DNA of 64,000 bases from a virus. Below the pieces are notes generated by a model that saw nothing but the letters and a program-made list of their open reading frames with translations, made no database searches and had not been told where the DNA came from. The position numbers were made by a program, and so were the translations under genes. The first letter of the stretch is position 1; each line of letters starts with the position of its first letter. This document shows positions 16,871 through 25,098 of the stretch, piece by piece. The stretch spans positions 124,001-188,000 of IMG/VR virus record IMGVR_UViG_3300028666_000022, one strand, 5' to 3'.

Positions 16871-18718
16871 TTAACTAACACTTTTACGCAACAAAATCTT
16901 AATATCTTTCGAAGGTTCCTTGATTTCAAACATACTATCCTCTGTTGCATAAATTGTATTATTAATTATGTTAATCTCACCAGTACTTGAATTTAGTATT
17001 TGTTGAGAAATAACATTATTTGAATACGTACCACCAACCTTATTAAAAACTTTGATATTAATAACATTAATTACTCCATTTACAGCATTTATTTCACTTT
17101 GAAGTTGTGCTAAGAATATATTGGTGTCCATTTCATATTTATTTATATCAAAATAATTAGTAACAACAGTAATAATACTATTTGCTATCTGATTATCTGA
17201 TATGTTTTGAACATAAACATCAATTTCAAAACCTAAATTAATTATTTTACCGTCTTTAATTTCAATAAAATCATTCATCATTCTATATCCGCTCAGATAT
17301 TCAGTAATATTATTTTTTAATAATGTATTACTAGTATTTGATAATTTACCATCTGCCCCAATACCTAATATACTTATAACTACTTTATTGTTTAACTTAA
17401 ATGCATTTGCTCTAAATGGTGAACCAAACTTACCCGGCATTTTATAAACCTGAAGCAAATAATCAGTTAATGTTACTGCCCTTCCTTGACTACTAAAATT
17501 ATAACTAATTAGGTTTCTAATCTGTTCTATACTCAAACCATCATTTCCGCCAATTGCTGGGATCGGATTAACTGCACGGAGACTTTTTTGGACAGCCGTA
17601 TTCAAATCCTGTCTCGATCCATTGACCCGTAGATTAGCATTTCCTATTTGAGTAAGAATATTAGCTCCAATATTAGAATTACTTCCACCACCAGTTCTAT
17701 ATCTTACAAATAATGTATAATTAGGTTTTAGTTTTTCTCCTAAAGCAGTGTTATTTAAAAAATTATCGAGAAATGCTCTATTTGTTACTCCTTCTTTAAT
17801 GAATCCATTTTTAAATGCATTAACATCAGAATCACCAGAACCAAAAGTTAAAACACAAAATCCATTATCAGTATATTCTTTAATAAATTTTTTAGTTATG
17901 TCCATCCATATAGCAGCTTTAGTACCACCTGAAGTAACTGAACTATTTAGGTTTTCAACAAATATCCTCTGTTGTGCTAAATAATCTACTTCATAATAAA
18001 TATTATTTGCTGTATAAAAATCTGAAACTGAAGGGTTACTTGAAAAATTTGTACCTTCTAATAGTATTACATTTTCTATTTCAATAACATCTGGATCTGG
18101 TAATGTTATTGAAAAAAATGGAACAACATCATTAGTGCTTATTACTCTTTTATATATATTTGTGCTACCATTTATAACAATTTCTCTTTTAGTAATAGTA
18201 TAACTTACAACAATACCATTTGAATCTAAATTTGGTATAATAGAACGATTTGGATCACCTAAATTACTAACTGGAGATGAAAAGTCTATTGTTTCTGTAG
18301 TTTCAAAAATTTTACCACCTCCGATTGCTTGAAAACCCGGTGGAATTTGAGGAAAATAACTAGGATCTGGACGATCTCCAAGAACCGGAACGCTTACGGA
18401 TATGTCTAATAATGTTACAGACGGCCTACGTGCTGGTATATTAAACCCCAAATTTTTAGCTATATTTCTTAAACTACTGATTTGCTGACTGTTAGCAAGT
18501 TGAGTTTCATTAAAAACTCGATCTGTATTTATTGATAAATTATTGGTAACACCAGCATTTAAATCAATTAATAAGGTTCCAATTGAAGAATCGCTAAAAT
18601 CCCCCAAAACTTCTGGATATGAGGTCTTTATATAATTAATTAAATCAGTTTTTATGTCCGAAAACGTTAACGAATTATAACGAACTATATTTGTAATATT
18701 TGTATTATTATTTGCCAT
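16871..18718 (-). CDS. baseplate wedge protein, T4 gp6-like (baseplate J family)
   Basis: 615 residues, close to T4 gp6 (660). The N-terminus (FSDSSIGTLLIDLNAGVTNNLS ... RNIAKNLGFNIPARRPS) is the typical gp6/baseplate J opening. The middle has VRYRTGGGSNSNIGANIL, and the C-terminal third has SSQGRAVTLTDYLLQVYKMP and a gp6-like domain ending near FEIDVYVQ. In T4, gp6 dimers tie the six wedges together around the hub. Downstream of the gp25-type gene as in T4-like phages, with an endonuclease inserted between. Confidence 0.9.
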   Translation of the reverse strand: MANNNTNITNIVRYNSLTFSDIKTDLINYIKTSYPEVLGDFSDSSIGTLLIDLNAGVTNNLSINTDRVFNETQLANSQQISSLRNIAKNLGFNIPARRPSVTLLDISVSVPVLGDRPDPSYFPQIPPGFQAIGGGKIFETTETIDFSSPVSNLGDPNRSIIPNLDSNGIVVSYTITKREIVINGSTNIYKRVISTNDVVPFFSITLPDPDVIEIENVILLEGTNFSSNPSVSDFYTANNIYYEVDYLAQQRIFVENLNSSVTSGGTKAAIWMDITKKFIKEYTDNGFCVLTFGSGDSDVNAFKNGFIKEGVTNRAFLDNFLNNTALGEKLKPNYTLFVRYRTGGGSNSNIGANILTQIGNANLRVNGSRQDLNTAVQKSLRAVNPIPAIGGNDGLSIEQIRNLISYNFSSQGRAVTLTDYLLQVYKMPGKFGSPFRANAFKLNNKVVISILGIGADGKLSNTSNTLLKNNITEYLSGYRMMNDFIEIKDGKIINLGFEIDVYVQNISDNQIANSIITVVTNYFDINKYEMDTNIFLAQLQSEINAVNGVINVINIKVFNKVGGTYSNNVISQQILNSSTGEINIINNTIYATEDSMFEIKEPSKDIKILLRKSVS

Positions 18719-18723
18719 TTTAT

Positions 18724-20424
18724 TTAGTTTAGTTTAATTTGTTCATCTAAAATCTTTTCAATATTATCATAATCAAAATAGGGTATTCTAATTAATTTAA
18801 TGTTATTATCTCTAGCAAATTTATTTTTTATTTCATCATTGATTTGTCTTTGTTTAAATCCCTTTTCTCCACCAAAATGTTCAACTATTTCATAATGTTG
18901 TTTGCCATCAAATTCGATTAATATATTTTGTTCAGGTAAATAAAAATCAAATAATAATAAATTTATATTTTTACACCCTTCAAACATTTTTTCTTTCTCA
19001 TATAATATATTATTTTTTTCTAAAAATTTTCTAATTTTTCTTTCACCCTTACTTTCAGTACATTTTTTACAACCAGATTTACCGTTTATGTGCGTATGAG
19101 GTGTTTGTTCAAATTCTCCATGTATTGGACAGATAATTTTTATTTTAGTGCTATGATTAACATAAATTACTTTAGAATAATCATATTTAAAATCATGTAC
19201 AATATTTGCTTTTTCTATAAATTCTTCTGTTGTTAATATATTTGATGTCGCACTTTTTTCAATACCACATTTTATACAACCACTCGAAAAAACATGTCTA
19301 CTGGGTGGTTGCATAAACTCACCATGTATTGGACAAACTATTTTAACTTTGGTGTTACCATCCACATATTCAACCAAACTATAATCATATTTAAAATTAT
19401 GGAGAATATTAGCTTTCTCAATAAAATAATCTTTATCCAAATATTGATTACCACATTTAGGACACCCCGATTTTTGAGATATGTGAACTGTTGGTGTTTG
19501 TTTAAAAATACCATGTCCCTGTTTATTACACATTATCTCAACATTAATTTGACTACCAATATATTTTACTTTAGAATAATCATATTTATCACCATGTATA
19601 ATTTTGGCTCTCTCAATAAACTCTTTAGTTGTTATATATTTATCACTACATTTTGGACAATTATGTTTATAGTGAGAAGCAGGTGTTTGTTCAAAAACAT
19701 CATGTTCAGGACAAATTATTTTTACTTTTGTATCACAATTCACATATTCAACCAAACTATAATTATATTTATTATTGTGAATTTCATTTGCTTTTTTTAT
19801 AAATTCTTTTGTTGTTAATTTTGTTTCAGTACATTTTGGACAATTATTACTATGATAGATATGATTATTGGGGGTTTGTAAAAATTCTCCATGTTCTCTA
19901 CAAATAATCTTAACTTTAGTACCGCCATTTACATAATCAACTAAATTATAATCGTATTCATCACCATGTATTTTTTTCGCATCAACAATAAACTGTTCTT
20001 TTGATTTAACAAATTTTAAACGACAAACTTCTGTACCGCACTGAGGGCAGTTATGATTACTAAGATGGTTCATTGGAGTTTGCATAAACTCTCCATGAAT
20101 CGAACATACAATCTTAAGTTTAGTCCTACAATTAACATATTTACTTAAACTATAATCATATTTATCACCATGAATTTTTTGCGCTTTTTCAATAAAATTT
20201 TCAGTAGTTAATGTATTTTTTAATTTCATTGCTTCACGACCACATTCATAACAACCACATTCTGAATGTGTTTGTGGTGTTTGTAAAAATTCTCCATGTA
20301 TTGGGCAAATTATTAAAACCTTAGTTACATAATCAACATATTTCACCTTAGAATAATCATACTTATTACCATGAAAATTTCTTGCTTTTTCAATAAACTC
20401 TTCAGTTGTTAAAAATTTACCCAT
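18724..20424 (-). CDS. homing endonuclease: seven zinc-ribbon repeats plus PD-(D/E)XK nuclease
   Basis: 566 residues. Seven repeats of about 57 residues share FIEKA..IHG.KYDYS.V.Y, then KI.CP.HGEF.QTP..H and a C-x-x-C pair; each carries a C...H...CxxC set able to bind zinc. The C-terminal 100 residues (GERKIRKFL ... LLLFDFYLPEQNILIEFDG, KQHYE, QINDEIKNKFA, IKLIRIPY) form a Vsr/EDxHD-like nuclease of the PD-(D/E)XK superfamily. The gene separates the gp25- and gp6-type genes, 5 bases before gp6, the typical position of a free-standing homing nuclease. DNA recognition by the repeats is inferred. Confidence 0.75.
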   Translation of the reverse strand: MGKFLTTEEFIEKARNFHGNKYDYSKVKYVDYVTKVLIICPIHGEFLQTPQTHSECGCYECGREAMKLKNTLTTENFIEKAQKIHGDKYDYSLSKYVNCRTKLKIVCSIHGEFMQTPMNHLSNHNCPQCGTEVCRLKFVKSKEQFIVDAKKIHGDEYDYNLVDYVNGGTKVKIICREHGEFLQTPNNHIYHSNNCPKCTETKLTTKEFIKKANEIHNNKYNYSLVEYVNCDTKVKIICPEHDVFEQTPASHYKHNCPKCSDKYITTKEFIERAKIIHGDKYDYSKVKYIGSQINVEIMCNKQGHGIFKQTPTVHISQKSGCPKCGNQYLDKDYFIEKANILHNFKYDYSLVEYVDGNTKVKIVCPIHGEFMQPPSRHVFSSGCIKCGIEKSATSNILTTEEFIEKANIVHDFKYDYSKVIYVNHSTKIKIICPIHGEFEQTPHTHINGKSGCKKCTESKGERKIRKFLEKNNILYEKEKMFEGCKNINLLLFDFYLPEQNILIEFDGKQHYEIVEHFGGEKGFKQRQINDEIKNKFARDNNIKLIRIPYFDYDNIEKILDEQIKLN

Positions 20425-20458
20425 TTTTATTTATTTTTAGATAATATTATTTTTCAGT

Positions 20459-20857
20459 TTAAAAACTTAAATCCAGACTTCCATTTTCAAAGAAATTATC
20501 TTGACTATATTGAAATAGTATATTTACATTTATTTGTGTTTCTGGAATAGGATTACCATTATCATCAATATTCCAATTAAATGTTACTTTAGTAATTTTT
20601 AATGCTGGTATATAAAGAGACACAGTATTTTTTATTTCTTCTTCAATATCACTAGCAGAATTTTGATCGTTCATTTCAAACACATATTTCAAAAGACCCG
20701 TTCCAAATTGCGGCATCATATATCTTTCTCCACGCTGCGTTAATAATAATAGTAATAAATCAGAGGTTAGTGCATCTTTACTAACTTGATTGGTTGAAAA
20801 ATATGTGTTAGTATCAGGACTATCAGTTAAAGGAAACTTTATATTATATGAAATCAT
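20459..20857 (-). CDS. baseplate wedge protein, T4 gp25-like
   Basis: 132 residues, the same length as T4 gp25. The core LLLLLTQRGERYMMPQFGTGL, followed by LLKYVFE, DIEEEIKNTVSLYIPALKI and an internal-duplicate strand, is diagnostic of the gpW/gp25 family. It initiates sheath assembly at the baseplate together with gp6 and gp53. A GTATTTATA element lies 14 bases before the ATG, directly after a terminator, so this gene opens the late baseplate transcript. Confidence 0.92.
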   Translation of the reverse strand: MISYNIKFPLTDSPDTNTYFSTNQVSKDALTSDLLLLLLTQRGERYMMPQFGTGLLKYVFEMNDQNSASDIEEEIKNTVSLYIPALKITKVTFNWNIDDNGNPIPETQINVNILFQYSQDNFFENGSLDLSF

Positions 20858-20870
20858 TATTAATATTTTT

Positions 20871-20879
20871 TATAAATAC
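20871..20879 (-). promoter_or_regulatory. putative late promoter element GTATTTATA
   Basis: Minus strand TTTTTAGTATTTATAAAAAA, 14 bases before the gp25-type ATG and directly after the terminator at 20881-20916. This is the clearest case because the downstream gene is certainly late. Confidence 0.6.
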
Positions 20880-20880
20880 T

Positions 20881-20916
20881 AAAAATAAAAAAAGTCCCGA
20901 AACTAATCGAGACTTT
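20881..20916 (-). terminator. rho-independent terminator
   Basis: AAAGTCTCGA pairs with TCGGGACTTT (one G-U) around a 6-base loop, followed by TTTTATTTTT on the minus strand. It separates the early small-gene block from the gp25-type late transcript. Confidence 0.85.
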
Positions 20917-20955
20917 AAAAAATAATAGAATATGAAAAAAGTAAAACAAAATCTC

Positions 20956-21180
20956 CTATATTTCAGCCCACAATTGAACATTATTCAAATCACCACCAGT
21001 TCTAAATTCTCCCCATTTTTCGTCAAATTCACCCGAATCACACATTTCTTCATTCATATTATCTTCATGAAATTCATTATATTTATCATTTGGTATTACG
21101 TACCAATGACAATCTTCATCTTGAACTGCTTTTACTTTCTGTAATGTCGTGCTCACATTATCTATTTTTAAATTATCCAT
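20956..21180 (-). CDS. small acidic protein, unknown
   Basis: 74 residues, strongly acidic, with the phrase QDEDCHWYVIPNDKYNEF that I associate with conserved small hypothetical proteins of Bacteroidota and their phages. Its start lies 13 bases inside the end of the coiled-coil gene and a terminator follows 40 bases after its stop. Function unknown. Confidence 0.55.
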   Translation of the reverse strand: MDNLKIDNVSTTLQKVKAVQDEDCHWYVIPNDKYNEFHEDNMNEEMCDSGEFDEKWGEFRTGGDLNNVQLWAEI

Positions 21181-21467
21181 TCACCATCAACTCTAACCAC
21201 TTTACTTCTTTCAAGAGGAAAAACTTCATCAGTATCTCCATCAACTAAATTTTGAATCCAATGAATTCTACCAATTAATTTTTCTTCTGTTACCTTTTTT
21301 CTATTTACTCTTTTGGTTTGAGTTTCTAGTTTTTCGGTAAACCATTGTTTATCATCAGAAATAAGTAAATATTCTTTAGTTAATTCAAGTATTTCATTTT
21401 CCAATGTTTTAATACTTTCTTTTTTAACTTCAATTTTCGATTTAATTAATTCTCTTTCTGTTTTCAT
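21168..21467 (-). CDS. coiled-coil protein
   Basis: 99 residues from the ATG at 21467 (MKTERELIKSKIEVKKES). Residues 5-75 form a lysine/glutamate-rich coiled coil and the end is acidic (DGDTDEVFPLERS). The open frame extends 30 codons further upstream, but that part reads through a better lipoprotein gene in another frame; the ATG used here is 2 bases after the lipoprotein stop, so it is preferred. Family unknown. Confidence 0.55.
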   Translation of the reverse strand: MKTERELIKSKIEVKKESIKTLENEILELTKEYLLISDDKQWFTEKLETQTKRVNRKKVTEEKLIGRIHWIQNLVDGDTDEVFPLERSKVVRVDGEWII

Positions 21468-21468
21468 A

Positions 21469-21603
21469 TTATTTAATTTTTTCGGGATAACTAAACGGAT
21501 AATTAATCGGTATATTAGATTTTTGAGGTACTGTGGTACGACAAGAACAACACACAAATATTATTGCTATTAATACAACTAAAACATATTTAATATTTAA
21601 CAT
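21469..21603 (-). CDS. small predicted outer-membrane lipoprotein (o-spanin-like candidate)
   Basis: A 44-residue ORF: MLNIKYVLVVLIAIIFVCCSC followed by RTTVPQKSNIPINYPFSYP. A hydrophobic signal of about 16 residues ends in a lipobox-like cysteine, and the mature part is short, basic and proline-rich, as in Rz1-type outer-membrane spanins. It overlaps the end of the upstream gene by 14 bases and is followed after 2 bases by a coiled-coil gene. A spanin role is only a possibility: the neighbour lacks a membrane anchor in the chosen reading. Confidence 0.5.
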   Translation of the reverse strand: MLNIKYVLVVLIAIIFVCCSCRTTVPQKSNIPINYPFSYPEKIK

Positions 21604-21850
21604 CTTTATTTTTAAATATCTCACTTAATTCTATATCAAAACATTCGCAAATATTCTGCATTTCAAAAACAAAATATCCTTCTTTCATTATGCAATCTAA
21701 TCCATCATCATCAAATATAGATGAACCAAGTAATTTATTCCATTCATCAATATGTTGTATTTCGACATACATAAACACTTCACTATCATAATACCAATGA
21801 TATTCAATATCATTTTCTTTTACAAACTTATATAAATCAATTGCTTTCAT
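21590..21850 (-). CDS. hypothetical protein
   Basis: 86 acidic residues (KAIDLYKFVKENDIEYHWYY...), alpha/beta in appearance with paired W/Y residues. One of a run of small genes with 0-20 base spacings. Not recognised. Confidence 0.5.
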   Translation of the reverse strand: MKAIDLYKFVKENDIEYHWYYDSEVFMYVEIQHIDEWNKLLGSSIFDDDGLDCIMKEGYFVFEMQNICECFDIELSEIFKNKDVKY

Positions 21851-21862
21851 AATATTATTATT

Positions 21863-22081
21863 TTATTCAAAAAAAGTAAAACCATCAGGATCTATTCCCA
21901 AATATTTGCACATAAAAATACTTGATGTACTACCACCTTTATTTGTGTGTGACAATAAATATTCTTTAACCAATACCCAATTTAAACTAGATTTTCGCCT
22001 ATTTTTAGGCATATTTTGTTCAATATTTCTCATCACACCAAGTAAAAATTTTGGTTCATTAGCATCAATTATTTGTTCCAT
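21863..22081 (-). CDS. hypothetical protein
   Basis: 72 residues, mixed charge. The centre (NRRKSSLNWVLVKEYLLSHT) and the GGSTSSIFMCKYLGIDPDGF ending recall the C-terminal region of small Bacteroidota phage proteins, but no function is known. It overlaps the upstream coiled-coil ORF by 17 bases. Confidence 0.5.
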   Translation of the reverse strand: MEQIIDANEPKFLLGVMRNIEQNMPKNRRKSSLNWVLVKEYLLSHTNKGGSTSSIFMCKYLGIDPDGFTFFE

Positions 22082-22220
22082 TTTCTTTATTTAAACTTAA
22101 TAACATCTTTGTTAAATTTTCGTTTTGTTCTCTAAGTAATTTATTTTCTGCTCTTAATTCAGCCAAATCAACTGCAGCTTGAATAATTCTTTCAAGTATA
22201 TTTTCTTCTTGTTTTGTCAT
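22065..22220 (-). CDS. short coiled-coil protein
   Basis: 51 codons, MTKQEENILERIIQAAVDLA then ELRAENKLLREQNENLTKML: a leucine-zipper-like heptad pattern over most of its length, ending in TGA. The start MTKQE resembles that of the 48-residue protein at 30628-30774 (MTKEQENIE). Spacing to neighbours fits the run of small genes. Confidence 0.5.
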   Translation of the reverse strand: MTKQEENILERIIQAAVDLAELRAENKLLREQNENLTKMLLSLNKENGTNN

Positions 22221-22221
22221 T

Positions 22222-22404
22222 TCATTTTGAATTTAAAAACAATAGCATTTGCCAAATATTAATGTTATCATACTCCCGATAATTTCTTTCTTTATCAGTA
22301 AAATATTTCACTGAACAAACAGCACCATCAATATGATAATAATCAATATAAACATTTTCATTACTACCATTTCCCTTTAAATATTTTTCCAACAACTCTT
22401 CCAT
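22222..22404 (-). CDS. hypothetical protein
   Basis: 60 residues, acidic and aromatic (NVYIDYYHIDGAVCSVKYF). It ends one base before the next start. Not recognised. Confidence 0.45.
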   Translation of the reverse strand: MEELLEKYLKGNGSNENVYIDYYHIDGAVCSVKYFTDKERNYREYDNINIWQMLLFLNSK

Positions 22405-22422
22405 AACATTAAATCATTTTAA

Positions 22423-22740
22423 TTATTTTTTATTTATTAACATTTTCTTTATTAAAACCCAATCACATTTTTCGGTAAAATACGATTTTTCTTCATCAAT
22501 TGCAGATATTAAGCCCCCGCCAGAATATTTTAATCCATGAATATTAGGATAAATTTTTGATTTAAACCTTTTATATTCATATATTAAAACATATGATTCT
22601 AAGAAAATTTTATATTCATTATTAATATTTATTGGAAACCAAGCAAATTTTCTAATTTCTTTTTTATCTCCAATATTAATTAATGTTTGTTTTTTAATTA
22701 ACATTGGTTTATATGATTGTTTATTTATTTTCCAAATCAT
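22423..22740 (-). CDS. hypothetical protein
   Basis: 105 basic residues with beta-like stretches (KFAWFPININNEYKIFLESY). No membrane segment or known motif. Part of the closely spaced small-gene block. Confidence 0.45.
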   Translation of the reverse strand: MIWKINKQSYKPMLIKKQTLINIGDKKEIRKFAWFPININNEYKIFLESYVLIYEYKRFKSKIYPNIHGLKYSGGGLISAIDEEKSYFTEKCDWVLIKKMLINKK

Positions 22741-22755
22741 TTTAAAAACATTAAA

Positions 22756-23079
22756 TTATTTTAATTCATCTTCTATTATTTCATTTATCATTATAAGTTC
22801 TTCGTTAGATTGCAACATATTGTGTAAATATGAATCTAAATCATAATCAACAGAACAATCTAATTCAGATAATATACTTTCAGCATATCCTAAATTTTTT
22901 TCAAATCTTTTATGTCTTTCAATAACATAAGGTTCATTATCCACAATATAATCGTTTAATAATTCACGAGCATCTTCACATCTTGAACCTTCACACATAA
23001 ATGTAGAAGTATGATGTTTACATCCTAAAATATTTATTTCGCATAAATCGCACATTAAATTTTCAGTATAATTATTCAT
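22756..23079 (-). CDS. hypothetical protein with cysteine/histidine motif
   Basis: 107 residues. The N-terminus MCDLCEINILGCKHHTSTFMC has CxxC, CxHH and C spacing that could bind zinc; the rest is an acidic helix. Followed closely by another Cys-rich small gene. Function unknown. Confidence 0.5.
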   Translation of the reverse strand: MNNYTENLMCDLCEINILGCKHHTSTFMCEGSRCEDARELLNDYIVDNEPYVIERHKRFEKNLGYAESILSELDCSVDYDLDSYLHNMLQSNEELIMINEIIEDELK

Positions 23080-23085
23080 AGTATT

Positions 23086-23328
23086 TTATTTACGTATATG
23101 TAATTCACACATTCCATGTTGTTGTTCGAAAATCATTCCTTTATTATTATCACTACAAATATGTTCCACAATACAAACATACATTCCAGTACTTTCAGAA
23201 ACCTTACCTTTATTAATACTATTCCAAGGATGTTTGAATAACTCTATTTGATTTTTACAATTACAACAACAATCACCATCATGCCAAGCTTTGGCATCAA
23301 AGCATTTAACATATTTTTCAGATTTCAT
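23086..23328 (-). CDS. small cysteine/histidine-rich protein
   Basis: 80 residues with WHDGDCCCNCKNQIELFKHPW and later CIVEHICSD and CELH, resembling a zinc-ribbon-like family often seen in Bacteroidota ('CCxCK.q..L..HPwN'). Sits in the early small-gene block. Role unknown. Confidence 0.55.
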   Translation of the reverse strand: MKSEKYVKCFDAKAWHDGDCCCNCKNQIELFKHPWNSINKGKVSESTGMYVCIVEHICSDNNKGMIFEQQHGMCELHIRK

Positions 23329-23329
23329 A

Positions 23330-23521
23330 TTATCTCATTGTTTTATAAATATTCATACTACCTATAACAATACAAACTATATTTGCAACTAAATAAATAA
23401 TTGTAGATACACTAACATAATAATGCGTTATTTTATCAATATTTATAGCTAATCCTATTGATCCTATAAATAATAAAATTAATCCCCAAATAAAAATTCT
23501 TGTTTCTTTATTCATAATCAT
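23330..23521 (-). CDS. small two-pass membrane protein
   Basis: 63 residues with two hydrophobic segments (about 8-26 and 38-58) and short basic ends. It overlaps the next upstream gene by 14 bases. Function unknown. Confidence 0.5.
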   Translation of the reverse strand: MIMNKETRIFIWGLILLFIGSIGLAINIDKITHYYVSVSTIIYLVANIVCIVIGSMNIYKTMR

Positions 23522-23738
23522 CTAATTTTAGAATACCCTCAATACTAGAATTATCTAATCTATCACCATTACTCTCAAGTTCTAATACAACAATTCTTTT
23601 TACTGATAAATCACATTTAATTCTATTAACTCCTATAGCAATTACATAACCACTTTCGGAATAATTTTTAATTTTAGTTTTACACAAATAATATTCACTA
23701 TCAACTAAAGTTATGTCTTCAATTTTTTTTAATTTCAT
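23508..23738 (-). CDS. hypothetical protein
   Basis: 76 residues of alternating beta-like sequence (DITLVDSEYYLCKTKIKNYS) with an acidic end. No motif recognised. Adjacent to a 48-codon Cys-rich ORF that ends 2 bases upstream. Confidence 0.45.
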   Translation of the reverse strand: MKLKKIEDITLVDSEYYLCKTKIKNYSESGYVIAIGVNRIKCDLSVKRIVVLELESNGDRLDNSSIEGILKLDDYE

Positions 23739-23740
23739 AA

Positions 23741-23887
23741 TTAATTTGTTTTATGTGGACATTTAATTGGATTATCAGAATATTCCATACAACAACGCGC
23801 TCCAAATCCTTTTAATGATCTTTTTACTTGTTTACATCTACACCAAGCACCAGAATCATTAAATTTACAATTAATTTTTAATAACAT
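23741..23887 (-). CDS. short cysteine-rich protein
   Basis: 48 codons: MLLKINCKFNDSGAWCRCKQ, then FGARCCMEYSDNP and KCPHKTN. Six cysteines and a histidine suggest a zinc-binding miniprotein. It fits exactly between its neighbours (2 bases to the next start), which supports it as a real gene. Confidence 0.55.
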   Translation of the reverse strand: MLLKINCKFNDSGAWCRCKQVKRSLKGFGARCCMEYSDNPIKCPHKTN

Positions 23888-23894
23888 AATTGAT

Positions 23895-24053
23895 TTAAAT
23901 TAAATTTTCAACAAATATAATCATCTCATCTAAAATTCTATTAGAACCTTCCATATATGGAGTAATTTCAACACTATTTAAATTACAATAATCATCATTT
24001 AATATTTTCTTACGTTTAAGTTCAAATAAAATATTTTCAACATTATTTTCCAT
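23895..24053 (-). CDS. short acidic protein
   Basis: 52 codons (MENNVENILFELKRKKILND...), acidic with a C-terminal helix. It fills the space between the terminator at 24086 and the next small gene. Not recognised. Confidence 0.45.
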   Translation of the reverse strand: MENNVENILFELKRKKILNDDYCNLNSVEITPYMEGSNRILDEMIIFVENLI

Positions 24054-24085
24054 ATAAATTATTTTAAGATTTAATAATAAAAGAA

Positions 24086-24141
24086 TTCTAGCTCAATAAT
24101 TAAGAATAATGATCTACATTTCTAATTATATTGAGCTAGAA
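24086..24141 (-). terminator. long hairpin, probable terminator
   Basis: TTCTAGCTCAATA pairs with TATTGAGCTAGAA and extends through TAATTA/TAATTA, with a loop of about 20 bases, then TTCTTTTATTATT on the minus strand. It lies 9 bases after the stop of the 155-residue gene. Confidence 0.65.
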
Positions 24142-24149
24142 CCACAGAT

Positions 24150-24617
24150 TTAATCAACATTAAAACTTTTCTTTTTACTTTTTTTATCTTTAGTTTGAGC
24201 TTTTGAAACATCCTCATTTTGTTTCTTTAAATCAAACAAAGATTTAATACTTTCATGAAGGCTAATAATCGGGGCATGACCATATTTTTCTAATACACCT
24301 CTATATGTACTAAAGTTTGGTTTTTCCACTGAAACCACATCAGTATCTGAAACTGTTACTCCGGCAAGACATTCATTTATTGCCATTTTTTGCTGTTCTA
24401 CTGTTAGTTGTTCTAGGATTTCTTCATTAAAAACAACAACTATGTTGAAATTACATAGTGTTTCAACCATTTCATTCAACTTAACTATCTTATATAGTTG
24501 TTTTTGTTTATTACAAGATAGAACTTCAAATTCAATCCATTGTGGAATCGATGTACTGTTCCTTACTTCTTCAAAAGTTTTTACTACATCTTCACTTGCT
24601 TTTTCAAACTTACTCAT
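24150..24617 (-). CDS. conserved phage protein of unknown function
   Basis: 155 residues. The central part (IVVVFNEEILEQLTVEQQKMA, then INECLAGVTVSDTD and KPNFSTYRGVLEKYG) resembles a protein family recurrent in large phages, some members of which are annotated as putative metallopeptidases. No HExxH motif is present here, so enzymatic activity is not supported. The C-terminus is a lysine-rich tail. Ends at a strong hairpin, hence last gene of its transcript. Confidence 0.5.
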   Translation of the reverse strand: MSKFEKASEDVVKTFEEVRNSTSIPQWIEFEVLSCNKQKQLYKIVKLNEMVETLCNFNIVVVFNEEILEQLTVEQQKMAINECLAGVTVSDTDVVSVEKPNFSTYRGVLEKYGHAPIISLHESIKSLFDLKKQNEDVSKAQTKDKKSKKKSFNVD

Positions 24618-24647
24618 TTTATTTTATTTTAAATTGTTAATACTAAA

Positions 24648-24794
24648 CTATTTTTTATTATATACTAAATTCCACTCATAATACATATCAGAAAACCATT
24701 CTTCTAGTGTAGAATTACATTTAGCTATTTGTTGCAACGATGTTAAGTAATATTTTTTACTTCTTTCGTTAATAATATATTCAGAAAATGTCAT
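24648..24794 (-). CDS. short hypothetical protein
   Basis: 48 codons (MTFSEYIINERSKKYYLTSL, ... EEWFSDMYYEWN). The MTFSEYI opening is common in small Bacteroidota/phage proteins. It fills the gap between the 90- and 155-residue genes, 5 bases after the former. Confidence 0.5.
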   Translation of the reverse strand: MTFSEYIINERSKKYYLTSLQQIAKCNSTLEEWFSDMYYEWNLVYNKK

Positions 24795-24799
24795 AATAA

Positions 24800-25072
24800 T
24801 TAGCCTTCAATTTCCTCAATGTCTATTGCCATCCAATGTTTTTTCATTTCATCTGTTAGTTCTTCACAAAAACAAATGTTTAGTTCATCTAATTTTATTG
24901 GGTTATTTGTTGGTAAGTAAACATCATTTAGAGTTACACTAGGTTCTCCAAAATCATTAATATTTGTTTCCATTCGAGCCAGAAACTTTTCTTTTGCTTC
25001 TTCTGGCGAATTTGCTTCAACGTCAACAAACATCATTCCAATGAATTGTGCTAATACTTCGTATTTTTTCAT
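24800..25072 (-). CDS. DpnD/PcfM-like protein
   Basis: 90 residues. The N-terminus KKYEVLAQFIGMMFVDVEAN followed by SPEEAKEKFLARM fits the DpnD/PcfM-like motif ('YeV..e....V.VeA.s.eEA...v'), a small domain found in phages and mobile elements. The remainder is acidic. Role unknown. Confidence 0.55.
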   Translation of the reverse strand: MKKYEVLAQFIGMMFVDVEANSPEEAKEKFLARMETNINDFGEPSVTLNDVYLPTNNPIKLDELNICFCEELTDEMKKHWMAIDIEEIEG

Positions 25073-25098
25073 AAATTTTATTTTTAGTTAGGGAACAT

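Noticed and set aside
21168-21557. 129-codon reading of the coiled-coil gene with a hydrophobic N-terminus
   Set aside because: The extra 30 codons are out of frame with a better lipoprotein ORF, and the inner ATG fits directly after its stop. A membrane-anchored i-spanin reading cannot be fully excluded.
24150-24617. Active zinc metallopeptidase
   Set aside because: The family resemblance is weak and there is no HExxH motif.
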